Position numbers and translations under genes: made by a program. From Maribacter_C sp947494565 (GTDB lineage: Bacteria > Bacteroidota > Bacteroidia > Flavobacteriales > Flavobacteriaceae), in assembly GCF_047345415.1 (NCBI RefSeq), contig NZ_JBLFEP010000005.1, positions 248,001 to 312,000 on the forward strand: 64,000 nt of DNA. Reading direction: 5' to 3'. Positions 1-7,751 of this stretch are shown piece by piece (position 1 is the first letter of the stretch; each line of letters starts with the position of its first letter). The notes under the pieces are model-generated. The model was not told where the DNA came from. It did not search any database and was given only the letters and a program-made list of their open reading frames with translations.

Positions 1-68
1 TGCTTCACGCTTATCTGCCGGAACACTACAAAAACCGGACAGGATCCATGCGCAAAGTTTTTGGGTAA
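1..68 (+). CDS. C-terminal end of an unidentified protein (partial)
   Basis: The third forward frame is open from the window edge and reads about 21 codons before a TAA at 66-68. The tail is basic (it ends RKVFG). It is too short to assign a family. It could be the 3' end of a gene starting outside the window, or chance. It is convergent with the minus-strand cassette that ends at 122. Confidence 0.3.
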   Translation, partial: LHAYLPEHYKNRTGSMRKVFG

Positions 69-121
69 GATTTGGGGTTGTTCTGGAATTCTTATTTATA
101 GAATTAGTGATGAGAGGTATT

Positions 122-619
122 CTATCGCATATTTACTTTCATGAAATGGCATACTTTACCATATAACGGAGACTCAATAGTAAAAGGTGAACCATGATTT
201 ATGGTAAATGATGGACCCAACTTGCTTGTCCATATACCAGTATTAGGTGGTGATACCAGTTGTCTTGAGGCATGAGTTGCATCTCCATTCAGTTGATAAA
301 ATGCTATCTTTCTATAACCTTCTTCATAGGAGTCATCACTGCAGCTTTCATATTTAAGATGCGTGAATAAATCTATTAATGTTTTAATGGAAAATTCGTC
401 CTCAACTTCGAAAGGCCAATCTACCTGAACGCCATCAAATCTGAACATAGGACGCTTATCTATAGGTAAGGCTTGCCACCATACGTCACTTCTGTTTCCA
501 GCCCATGCAATACAATTAAAATTTGGATTAGGTCCATCAACTATTTTGAAATGAGAATCGCTTGCTAGATTCGGAAAATCAGATATTACGAGATTTCTAT
601 TTTCAGGAGAATCGAGCAA
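122..619 (-). CDS. Papain/NlpC-like uncharacterised protein (DUF7689-like)
   Basis: This 165-aa protein has no signal peptide. Visible motifs are NCIAWA (Cys36), ATHASRQ (His116), WTSKLG (about 130-135) and a later His142. This Cys...His layout resembles the uncharacterised DUF7689 family and is compatible with a papain/NlpC-like hydrolase, but no activity is known to me. The start is a TTG directly after an in-frame TAA; no ATG lies upstream in frame and the next Met is residue 58, so a non-ATG start is needed. It is the last gene of a three-gene operon, 7 nt after the 147-aa gene. Assigned by remembered motif likeness, so the family name is tentative. Confidence 0.7.
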   Translation of the reverse strand: MLDSPENRNLVISDFPNLASDSHFKIVDGPNPNFNCIAWAGNRSDVWWQALPIDKRPMFRFDGVQVDWPFEVEDEFSIKTLIDLFTHLKYESCSDDSYEEGYRKIAFYQLNGDATHASRQLVSPPNTGIWTSKLGPSFTINHGSPFTIESPLYGKVCHFMKVNMR

Positions 620-626
620 TTAATAT

Positions 627-1070
627 TTAGTTTAGAATTAACTTACCAGAATTAAAAAGTTTAACCCATCTTTTACAAGCTTCTGTCAAAGTCAATCTTT
701 GCCTGGTCTTAAGTCTGCTATTGGTAATAATATTTAATGCCCAAACAAGCTGACTAGGTTTCTGGTTAATTTCGTTAATAATTAATGGGATAGCATCCTT
801 CCCCATCTTCAAAATTTCTTGAAAATTCTCATCTTCAACAATACCTAAAATTGATGAGTTAAAAGTAGTATTTTTCTCCCAAGAACGAACAAGTGATTCA
901 AATCTATTCATAAGAAAAACATTTCTAACCAAATCTTCATCAAGATTAATTAGATTGTCACTTAAAGCGATATCATCGATGTTACGCGAGTCTCGATCGC
1001 TGTCAAATAGTTCAATTTTGGTTTTTGGTAAGTCAGCGGATTGTGGCGGTAAATCAATTATAAATGGCAT
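627..1070 (-). CDS. Conserved hypothetical protein, middle gene of the cassette
   Basis: This 147-aa, probably cytoplasmic protein has no signal or membrane segment. The C-terminal half carries the pattern F-x2-LVRSW, then NSSI, then FQEILKMGKDAIPLII, then WALNIITNS. This resembles an uncharacterised family that I recall next to proteins of the NCIAWA type, as it is here. It looks all-helical. The ATG lies 2 nt after the stop of the TIGR04255 gene and its own stop is 7 nt before the 165-aa gene, so the three are almost certainly co-translated. Function unknown. Confidence 0.7.
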   Translation of the reverse strand: MPFIIDLPPQSADLPKTKIELFDSDRDSRNIDDIALSDNLINLDEDLVRNVFLMNRFESLVRSWEKNTTFNSSILGIVEDENFQEILKMGKDAIPLIINEINQKPSQLVWALNIITNSRLKTRQRLTLTEACKRWVKLFNSGKLILN

Positions 1071-1072
1071 AC

Positions 1073-1810
1073 TTATTTTATTAAAGATTTAGTTTTATCT
1101 GTAATACCATCATTAAAAAGAAAATTCTTCTTTTCTCTGATTAGGTTAAATTTTTCAATCAACGCTGAACTTTCATTTGGTATATCAGTATTGATAAGAA
1201 CATCAATGTCAAACAAATAGGGAAGTTTGTTTTCTAATGGTTTTTCCAAAGAATGAGCGATATTCCAATGCATAGACATATCGTCATCTCTGGCTGTATA
1301 TTTAACTTGAAAATTGCTTATCGCATGTGTTCCCGTGTTAGAGTTAATATAAGTTGTGAAATATTCGGTCAATTCCGAAGTGTCAAGAGGTAAATTGATT
1401 CTATTTACAAATCGAATAGATATTCCTGTTAAAACCTCAACTTTTAAGATGTCTTTGCATGAATCCCAAACTTCAAAAGCATCTTTGACAAAATTGTCCC
1501 AGCCACTATACTTTTCAAAAACTTCGAAGGTAAACTTCTCATCATTTATGGTAAACCTTCTCTTTTCATTTTCTGAAAAAAACTGAACGCCTTTTATACT
1601 TCTTTCGCCAAGGCTAACATTTGTTTCCAATTCATTGATACTAATTTGCTGCGTAAATTGCTCTTTTATTTTTGGATATGTATTTTTCAGTTCCTTTCCA
1701 AATTCCTTTAGTGCAGTAGAATCAAACTCTTCAACCTTTTTGTATCGATATTGTAGAATAGAAACGATTATGGGGGAGTTATCGTAATACTCATAATTTG
1801 TATTACTCAT
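1073..1810 (-). CDS. TIGR04255 family protein
   Basis: This 245-aa protein matches the TIGR04255 pattern: an N-terminal NSPIIVSILQYR-type strand (about 11-22), a GVQFFSENEKRRFTIN segment, a FEVFEKYSGWDNF segment, and the diagnostic GISIRFVNRINLP motif (about 129-141). The family is sporadic in bacteria, often in accessory islands, and its function is unknown. It is the first gene of a tight three-gene operon. The ATG is about 26 nt after a TACTTTTG -7 box on the same strand and diverges from the MerR-type gene across an 84-nt gap with a perfect palindrome. Confidence 0.8.
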   Translation of the reverse strand: MSNTNYEYYDNSPIIVSILQYRYKKVEEFDSTALKEFGKELKNTYPKIKEQFTQQISINELETNVSLGERSIKGVQFFSENEKRRFTINDEKFTFEVFEKYSGWDNFVKDAFEVWDSCKDILKVEVLTGISIRFVNRINLPLDTSELTEYFTTYINSNTGTHAISNFQVKYTARDDDMSMHWNIAHSLEKPLENKLPYLFDIDVLINTDIPNESSALIEKFNLIREKKNFLFNDGITDKTKSLIK

Positions 1811-1835
1811 TATTCTGTTGATTAAAACATTTATA

Positions 1836-1843
1836 CAAAAGTA
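1836..1843 (-). promoter_or_regulatory. Candidate -7 box of the TIGR04255 operon
   Basis: TACTTTTG on the minus strand fits the Bacteroidota consensus TAnnTTTG and would start transcription about 20 nt before the ATG at 1810. No clear TTG -33 box is seen; the -33 position falls inside the neighbouring palindrome. Confidence 0.45.
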
Positions 1844-1857
1844 AAGTATTGTTTTAA

Positions 1858-1887
1858 TAAATATTATACATTTAGGTATAATATTTA
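1858..1887. promoter_or_regulatory. Perfect 12-bp inverted repeat, likely MerR-type operator
   Basis: TAAATATTATAC at 1858-1869 and GTATAATATTTA at 1876-1887 are exact reverse complements around a 6-nt spacer. The site ends 7 nt before the ATG of the MerR-type gene and covers the expected -33 region of the divergent three-gene operon. The position suits a regulator that controls both itself and the cassette. Confidence 0.7.
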
Positions 1888-1894
1888 AAATAAA

Positions 1895-2407
1895 ATGAGC
1901 GAAAATATTTACAATTCTAGATTGGAAATTTCATTCACTCTTGAACAAAAAAGGTTTAGAAAGAAAGACATTGAAATGTCTTATAGATCCCTGAATCATT
2001 ATGATAAAACAGGCCTAATTGACGATGACCGGGATTCTAATAAGAATTGGAGAAGATTCAGTGGATTTGATTTAATATGGTTGAGCATTATTGACGAGTT
2101 GAGAAATATAGGCGTATCAATTGAAAACCTAAAGTTGCTCAAGGATAATATATTCACTAAAGGTAATTATGGAAGTATTGATAAGGCAAACTTTATCACA
2201 AAAACGTTCAAAGATGAGATAGTAGATTCAATTTTTTATAAGTACAAATTATATTTAATAGTGTTTGAGGATATGAGCTATACTTTCCAAGATAGTTTTT
2301 CGGAAAAGCAATTAGCTAATATGGCCTATAAAGATGTAGTAAGTATAAATATTCCTCTAAATCGAACCATACTTTCTGTTTTTAAAAATACAGTTATGAC
2401 CTCTTAA
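1895..2407 (+). CDS. MerR-type transcriptional regulator
   Basis: This 170-aa protein has an N-terminal MerR-like winged helix (about 22-95): a YRSLNHYDKTGLI stretch corresponds to the usual LRYYEKxGLL, followed by NWRRFSGFDLIWLSII for YRRYSxxDLxxLxxI, then LRNIGVSIENLKLL. Residues 96-170 have no recognised ligand domain and no Cys cluster, so a metal sensor is unlikely. It diverges from the TIGR04255 cassette over a perfect palindrome that ends just before its ATG, suggesting autoregulation and control of the cassette. The residues before the HTH (1-21) are unusual. Confidence 0.75.
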   Translation: MSENIYNSRLEISFTLEQKRFRKKDIEMSYRSLNHYDKTGLIDDDRDSNKNWRRFSGFDLIWLSIIDELRNIGVSIENLKLLKDNIFTKGNYGSIDKANFITKTFKDEIVDSIFYKYKLYLIVFEDMSYTFQDSFSEKQLANMAYKDVVSINIPLNRTILSVFKNTVMTS

Positions 2408-2430
2408 AAAGTATTATTCCATTAATTGTA

Positions 2431-2457
2431 AATATATTACCATATATGTAATTTATT
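2431..2457. promoter_or_regulatory. Imperfect inverted repeat upstream of higB
   Basis: Arms 2431-2440 (AATATATTAC) and 2448-2457 (GTAATTTATT) pair at 9 of 10 positions around a CATATAT spacer. It lies 38 nt before the higB GTG. HigA-type antitoxins bind such palindromes to repress their own operon, so this is a plausible HigA operator. A weak TATCTTTA -7-like box follows at 2461-2468. Confidence 0.4.
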
Positions 2458-2495
2458 GATTATCTTTACCCTTCTAATAAACACACTTTACTTAA

Positions 2496-2792
2496 GTGCA
2501 TATCATTTCATTTAAAAAGCTAAGATATTATTTTACTAAAGAGACAAATGCTAAAGTAGCCCTGCAAGATTGGTATAAACGAACCAAAAAAGCAGAATGG
2601 GAAAGTTTCGCTGATTTGAAGAATACGTTCAATTCAGCAGACAATGTTGGGAACAATAGATATGTTTTTAATATCAAAGGAAATCATTATAGAATAGTAG
2701 CAATAATACTTTTTCAAGTTGGACGAGTTTATATTAGATGGGTAGGCAATCATAAGGATTACAATAGAATAAAGAATATTGATAAGTTATAA
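2496..2792 (+). CDS. higB: HigB-family toxin (mRNA interferase)
   Basis: This 98-aa protein matches the HigB_toxin family end to end: an N-terminal MHIISFKKLRYYF start, ALQDWYKRTKKAEW, SADNVGNNRYVFNIKGNHYR (about 48-67) and a C-terminal VYIRWVGNHKDYNRI. HigB toxins are RelE-fold ribonucleases that cleave mRNA at the ribosome. The start is GTG at 2496, giving the usual family N-terminus. The antitoxin gene follows 4 nt after the stop. The toxin-first order is typical of higBA. The gene looks intact. Confidence 0.88.
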   Translation: MHIISFKKLRYYFTKETNAKVALQDWYKRTKKAEWESFADLKNTFNSADNVGNNRYVFNIKGNHYRIVAIILFQVGRVYIRWVGNHKDYNRIKNIDKL

Positions 2793-2796
2793 GATT

Positions 2797-3159
2797 ATGG
2801 GAAAATCAATAACACACGAGGCATACGTTAAAGCGAACCTTCGCTTAGAAGAACTTCTTAACGTAGTAGGGAATGACACTCCCGAAGATTCACCTGAAAT
2901 GGTAGAACTTTTGGAGGTAAGCGATATTATCGAACAATACGAAGAAATCCATTTTCCTATTGGTTTGCCTACCTTACAGGAAATGATAGAGCTACGTATG
3001 TTCGAAATGGGTTTAAAAAGAAAAGATTTGGCTGCACTATTAAATACGAGTGCCTCAAGAATAAGCGATTATTTGAACGGAAAAAGGGAAATCACTTTAA
3101 ATGTTGCTAAAGCCTTACATCAAAAATTGAATATCGATAGTGATATTATTTTACAATAA
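2797..3159 (+). CDS. higA: HigA-family antitoxin (XRE helix-turn-helix)
   Basis: The protein is about 120 aa with start ATG at 2797 (MGKSITHEAY), 4 nt after the toxin stop; an upstream in-frame start would overlap higB and is less likely. The N-terminal half is acidic and would wrap the toxin. The C-terminal XRE helix-turn-helix is clear: PTLQEMIELRMFEMGLKRKDLA, then LLNTSASRISDYLNGKREIT. It would neutralise HigB and repress the operon, probably at the inverted repeat at 2431-2457. Confidence 0.88.
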   Translation: MGKSITHEAYVKANLRLEELLNVVGNDTPEDSPEMVELLEVSDIIEQYEEIHFPIGLPTLQEMIELRMFEMGLKRKDLAALLNTSASRISDYLNGKREITLNVAKALHQKLNIDSDIILQ

Positions 3160-3169
3160 CCTTTTAGCT

Positions 3170-3433
3170 ATGGCAGAAAAAAAGGACATCGAATCATATG
3201 AAGAGAAGCTTCAAAAGCTTAGAGAAGAAATCGAAAAAGGCTGGAATAGTGGTGAAAGTAATAGAACTGTCCAAGATATTATTGCTTCAAAAAGACGTTC
3301 TCGTAATAAAAAAGAATTGGCTATGGAAAACAAAATCCTATCAAAAGAAAACAAAGGTTTTCACCTATTTTCCACCTCGATGGTCCCTACCCCAATGTTT
3401 ACGGGGAAAAGAAAATACTGTATCGGGAAATAG
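3170..3433 (+). pseudogene. ParD-like antitoxin fragment, probably degraded
   Basis: The ATG at 3170 lies 10 nt after the higA stop. The first 50 or so residues resemble the C-terminal half of ParD-type antitoxins (EEKLQKLREEIEKGWNSGES, then a TVQDIIASKRRSR tail), the part that contacts ParE. The N-terminal ribbon-helix-helix is missing, and the residues after about position 53 look unrelated and read into noncoding-type sequence. No parE-like gene follows. This is probably the remnant of a second toxin-antitoxin module, though it could be a short third gene of the higBA operon. Confidence 0.45.
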
Positions 3434-3792
3434 AGCTTCTTTGGCCCTGTTACCACTTCCCTAAAACAAGTCCTCCTATCATACTGTATTCCCTATAAGA
3501 TGTTCGGGTATGGTTTCAGAATGGGCTTCAAACTCTCCGAAATAATTACAATTCACTTAAACGCCATACGAAACCTACTTTTATCAAAGGAGTACTGAGC
3601 ATGTAAAAAGTAAATTATCGAAGCGATCAAAAAAAAGACCATAAATGTGACACTACTTCCCTAGCCTTTTGTTGAACTTAAGTTTGTTGACGACATGGCG
3701 GTTTTATACGGCTATTTTAAAGTGATATCATCATATCCGTCAACGCCGAACTTATACCTTCGTCGGTAATTACAGCCGATGTATTTTTTAAA
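3434..3792. other. Gene-free stretch between the TA islet and the PUL
   Basis: No convincing coding frame, RNA or intrinsic terminator is seen in these 359 nt. A spaced inverted repeat GTTGACG (3686-3692) / CGTCAAC (3738-3744) is present and of unknown meaning. This appears to be the border of the accessory islet. Confidence 0.4.
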
Positions 3793-5136
3793 TTAAACTT
3801 CGATTGATGTTGATTTCTTTGACCGTAATTCTTCGCTCCAAAAACTACCGTTGGGAAAATTATATTCTTCTAAAGAATCAGGTTTCATGGTTATGCTATA
3901 CCCCGGCATACTCGGGGGCATATAGGCTCCTTTTTTTATAACCACCGGATCAAAGAAATGTTCGTGCAAATGGTCTACATACTCAATTATTCTATTCTCT
4001 AAAGAGCCGCTGATGGCGATGTAGTCAATCATAGCTAGATGCTGCACATACTCACAAAGACCTACGCCTCCGGCATGGGGACAAACCGGGATATCGAACT
4101 TGGCCGCCATTAGGAGAATAGCCAATATTTCATTGACCCCACCAACCCTACAACTATCTATTTGACAGATTCCAAGGGCTTCGGCTTGCATCAGTTGTTT
4201 AAACATGACCCTATTTTGGCAATGTTCTCCAGTTGCAACCTTAATCGGATGAACCGCCTTGGCAATTTTTGCATGACCAAGAATATCGTCGGGACTTGTA
4301 GGTTCTTCAATCCACCAAGGGTTGAACTTTTTCAATTCAGCCATATTTTCTATGGCCTCGTCGACATCCCATTTTTGGTTGGCATCCATCATTAATCTTA
4401 ACTCTGGTCCGATCTCTTCTCGGATAATGGCCGCTCGACGCATATCATCTTTTAAATCGGACCCCACTTTTATTTTCATATGATCGAACCCAGCAGTTTT
4501 AGCTTCCCTACACAGTTTTCTCATTTTAGCATCTGAATATCCAAGCCAACCAGCAGAAGTGGTATAGGCCGGATACCCGTCTTTTAACAAATGTCCAATA
4601 CGTTCATTTTTGGTGCCCTCTTTTTTTTCTAAAATAATAAGGGCCTCGTCTGGCGTAATTACATCTGTGATATAGGTGAAATCAATACAAGAAATGATTT
4701 CTTTAGATGTCATATCTGCTAAAAGTTGCCATAAAGGTTTGCCTTCCACTTTGGCATAAAGATCCCAAACGGCATTTACAATTGCGCCAGTCGCTAAATG
4801 AATTACCCCTTTTTCAGGTCCGAGCCATCGCAATTGGCTATCACCGGTAATCATCTTCCAAAATGCGCCCATATTAGAGGTAAAAGATTCAAGTGTCTTA
4901 CCCATAATCAAATGTGATAGGGAATGTATGGCGGCGGTACACAATTCATTTCCCCTTCCTATGGTAAAAGTCAGACCATGACCTTCAAAACCGTCATCAG
5001 AGTCAGTTAAAAGTATAACATAAGCTGCCGAATAATCTGGGTCGGGGTTCATAGCGTCAGAGCCATCAAGTGATTTGCTGGTCGGGAAGCGGATATCTTT
5101 TACAACCACTTCGGTAATCAGTATTGGTTTTTCCAT
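3793..5136 (-). CDS. fucD: L-fuconate dehydratase (enolase superfamily)
   Basis: The 447-aa, full-length protein closely follows the L-fuconate dehydratase/ENOSF1 group of the mandelate-racemase branch, which removes water from L-fuconate to give 2-keto-3-deoxy-L-fuconate. Signature residues are intact: RFPTS and LDGSDAMNPDPDYSAAYV near the N-terminus, KIK with Lys221/Lys223, metal ligands Asp251, Glu277 and Glu304, Asp327, and His354 in CPHAGGVGL as the acid/base partner. It is cytoplasmic. It is the last PUL gene, 128 nt after the AraC regulator, and links released fucose to oxidative catabolism. Fucose dehydrogenase, lactonase and aldolase genes are not in the window. Confidence 0.93.
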   Translation of the reverse strand: MEKPILITEVVVKDIRFPTSKSLDGSDAMNPDPDYSAAYVILLTDSDDGFEGHGLTFTIGRGNELCTAAIHSLSHLIMGKTLESFTSNMGAFWKMITGDSQLRWLGPEKGVIHLATGAIVNAVWDLYAKVEGKPLWQLLADMTSKEIISCIDFTYITDVITPDEALIILEKKEGTKNERIGHLLKDGYPAYTTSAGWLGYSDAKMRKLCREAKTAGFDHMKIKVGSDLKDDMRRAAIIREEIGPELRLMMDANQKWDVDEAIENMAELKKFNPWWIEEPTSPDDILGHAKIAKAVHPIKVATGEHCQNRVMFKQLMQAEALGICQIDSCRVGGVNEILAILLMAAKFDIPVCPHAGGVGLCEYVQHLAMIDYIAISGSLENRIIEYVDHLHEHFFDPVVIKKGAYMPPSMPGYSITMKPDSLEEYNFPNGSFWSEELRSKKSTSIEV

Positions 5137-5264
5137 GTGGAATATTAAGTATTTTTGGCCGGATAAGAATCCCGTACTTACCTGTTTTAAGTTAAAAGAT
5201 TAAGTGTCATAAAACTAACTAAAAGCTTACTTCAATCTATACTTTTTGTGCCTTAAACCGTATG

Positions 5265-6128
5265 CTAGTCTTTGAAATCTTTTAAATACAATGACGGAGT
5301 CTTCCCCTTGATTATTTTAAATTGTCTGTTAAAATTTGATACATTATTAAATCCTGATAAATATGCAATCGAAGTAATATTCTCTCTATTTTCAATCAAT
5401 AATTTACAAGCATAACCTATTCTAATCTCGTTTAGGTACTTGGTGAAGGGTTTTCGATGGGTCTTTTTAAAAAAACGACTAAAAGCAGATTTATTCATAC
5501 CAATAATTTCCGCCACATTGCTAGAACCAATGGGTTTGTCAAAATTTTCAAAAACGTACTCATAGATTTTATTTAAACGCCTATTTTCTGTCCTGTGCAA
5601 CGAATTTACGAAGGTACTACTGCATATAATCCTATAATCTTTGTGCTTACTTAAATGACTCAAAATATCAATTACTTTTATCACTTGCGCAGTAGGGTCA
5701 AGATAGGGTAAGATTTTGAATTCATTTAGCAGTTGCTCTTGGACATTCAAAAATCGTATTCCACGAGCGGCCAATTCAAAAAGATTGGAAAGTAGGTGCA
5801 TTTCAGGCACTTCTAAAAATCCCTTTCCTAAAAACTCTTTTTCAAAATGAACTGCGATTGCCTCTGCCATTAAATTAGAATTTTCTTCAAAATAGGCATC
5901 GTCATTTAACCACATATGCGGTATATCTTTCCCAATTAGAACCACATCTCCACTATCGAATCGTTCAATATTATCTCCAACAAAACGTGTCCCAGAACTC
6001 CGAATTATCGCTACGAGTTCAAATTCTGGATGGAAATGCCAGACCCGTAAAAAGTTTTTATAGAGATTGCGCGAAACCTTTATAGAACGATCTACTATAC
6101 TAGATCTATTTAGTAAATGGAGTTTCAT
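5265..6128 (-). CDS. AraC-family regulator with N-terminal cupin
   Basis: This 287-aa protein starts with a cupin-type sensor: RVWHFHPEFELVAI (about 28-41), then GDVVLIGKDIPHMW (about 60-73) with conserved His. It ends with two AraC helix-turn-helix motifs (about 185-285): SSNVAEIIGMNKSAFSRFFKK and ITSIAYLSGFNNVSNFNRQFK. It sits between the second sulfatase and the fuconate dehydratase, in the same orientation, so it probably senses a fucose-derived ligand and controls fucD or the PUL. Ligand not shown. Confidence 0.85.
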   Translation of the reverse strand: MKLHLLNRSSIVDRSIKVSRNLYKNFLRVWHFHPEFELVAIIRSSGTRFVGDNIERFDSGDVVLIGKDIPHMWLNDDAYFEENSNLMAEAIAVHFEKEFLGKGFLEVPEMHLLSNLFELAARGIRFLNVQEQLLNEFKILPYLDPTAQVIKVIDILSHLSKHKDYRIICSSTFVNSLHRTENRRLNKIYEYVFENFDKPIGSSNVAEIIGMNKSAFSRFFKKTHRKPFTKYLNEIRIGYACKLLIENRENITSIAYLSGFNNVSNFNRQFKIIKGKTPSLYLKDFKD

Positions 6129-6230
6129 CTATCTATAGGTTAACATATCATAATAAACAAGTTAGGTATAAAAAGTATTGCATGCCAACCGACTAACTTA
6201 CGGCTATGAAACCTCTTGTGCGTTGAGGAC

Positions 6231-7706
6231 TTATTTGCTTTGATTCCATAGGCGATAGGGGTCGTCATGCCGCTCCATTTGTTTCAAGAGCAGCGTTTCC
6301 ATCTCAGCCAGTTTATCAGCATATTTGGGATTATCGGCCAAATTGGTTTCCATTTCCCCCGGCCTACCATGCTCGGCCAGATACTCGTTCGGATTGTCTG
6401 CAAGGTTAAAAAGCTGTGTTTCTCGAACGGTTCCATCCATAACATCATACTTTATCAATTTCCAATCTCCTTTTTTCACGCTGCGCATCCCGGGTTTTGT
6501 TCCTCCTGAATACACCCCGTACATGACCTCTCTAACCGTTTCCGTCTCCCCATAGATTACAGGTTTTAGACTACTGCCTTCGACCGTTTCCGGAATCCCA
6601 ATACCGGCCAAATCACATAGTGTGGGTAGCACATCCAACAAATAGGAATTTCCTTTTACACGCTTTCCTTTTGCGATACCAGGACCCTTAATTATAAACG
6701 GCACCCGCCAGGTGTGTTCATAGAGGTTTTGTTTTCCCATAAGTCCATGACGGCCAATCGACATGCCGTGATCGGAAGTGTAAATGATATAGGTATTGTC
6801 CAACTCACCCATAGCCTCTAATTTTTTCAACACTTTCCCTAACTGTATGTCAATATTTTCCGAACAGGCATATTCACGTCCTAATTCATTACGCACGGTT
6901 TGCTCGTCCCTGTTTTTCCATACGCCACTTACACGTTCTTCATCACGAAGTTCAGGATGTCCATGAAAAAATGGATGGGCAGGAAGATAATTATCTTGTA
7001 ATGCCGGTTGTTTTGCATTGGCCGGAGGGAGGTTAAGCGTATCCGTATGGTTTACGGCTCCATATTTCGCTAACAATTCTGGGGTTCCATTGCGAGGGTC
7101 ATGGGGATGTGAGAATCCAAAATAAATCAAAAAAGGGTCATCCTCTTTTGTAGTTTCTCGTTCACCTAGATATTCTAATACCTGTTTGCCATGCCAAGCA
7201 CTACCGGTCTCTTCGGTACCGCCTCTTTTTGAGGCATCTTTCACCACAGTAAATTGTGCATTTGCGGCTGGATAGGAGTTTCCCTTTTTACAGGTTCGCA
7301 TCGTCTTATACCCAGCCCTATTGAATACCGCTGCCATCGTTTGATTTTCGAGGCTATCTGGCTCGTTTGGATTTTGAAACTGCTCGCCCCTTGAAGGTAA
7401 ATGCCATAAGGTTCTTCCACTCATGATCATGTGTCGTGAAGGGGTGCAGACCGCACCGCTCCAAGAACCCATATGATAGGCATTATCAAAGACGAGTCCT
7501 TCTCTGGCTAGTTGATTGATATTCGGAGTCTCCAATATGGATTCTGGGTCGTATGTCTTTAAATCAAAAGGAGATTGGTCATCAACCAAAACAAACAAGA
7601 AATTTGGACGCTTTTTTTCTTCGGATGTCTTTACCTCGCTTTTACAGCTAACAATTAAAATTGCGGCAACTATGGTCGATAAAAATACTTTTGTACGAAC
7701 GTTCAT
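6231..7706 (-). CDS. Formylglycine-dependent sulfatase lipoprotein (family S1)
   Basis: This 491-aa protein has a lipoprotein signal ending ILIVSC with Cys21, so it is likely anchored in the outer or periplasmic membrane. The alkaline-phosphatase fold shows NFLFVLVDDQ (metal Asp42/Asp43), Cys87 in CTPSR, which is the site converted to formylglycine, and later YTSDHGMSIGRHG and GKQNLYEHTWRVPF. It should remove sulfate esters from fucan oligosaccharides. The exact S1 subfamily and position specificity cannot be read here; it resembles iduronate-2-sulfatase-type proteins. It starts 45 nt after the GH141-like gene and is probably in the same transcript. Confidence 0.88.
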   Translation of the reverse strand: MNVRTKVFLSTIVAAILIVSCKSEVKTSEEKKRPNFLFVLVDDQSPFDLKTYDPESILETPNINQLAREGLVFDNAYHMGSWSGAVCTPSRHMIMSGRTLWHLPSRGEQFQNPNEPDSLENQTMAAVFNRAGYKTMRTCKKGNSYPAANAQFTVVKDASKRGGTEETGSAWHGKQVLEYLGERETTKEDDPFLIYFGFSHPHDPRNGTPELLAKYGAVNHTDTLNLPPANAKQPALQDNYLPAHPFFHGHPELRDEERVSGVWKNRDEQTVRNELGREYACSENIDIQLGKVLKKLEAMGELDNTYIIYTSDHGMSIGRHGLMGKQNLYEHTWRVPFIIKGPGIAKGKRVKGNSYLLDVLPTLCDLAGIGIPETVEGSSLKPVIYGETETVREVMYGVYSGGTKPGMRSVKKGDWKLIKYDVMDGTVRETQLFNLADNPNEYLAEHGRPGEMETNLADNPKYADKLAEMETLLLKQMERHDDPYRLWNQSK

Positions 7707-7751
7707 TTTTTAACTTTTTTGGATTTAAAAGAAATAGCCTAGGCTATAAAT

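Noticed and set aside
3198..3464. 88-codon frame overlapping the ParD-like fragment
   Set aside because: It is a shifted reading of the same lysine-rich sequence; the frame starting at 3170 carries the family likeness.
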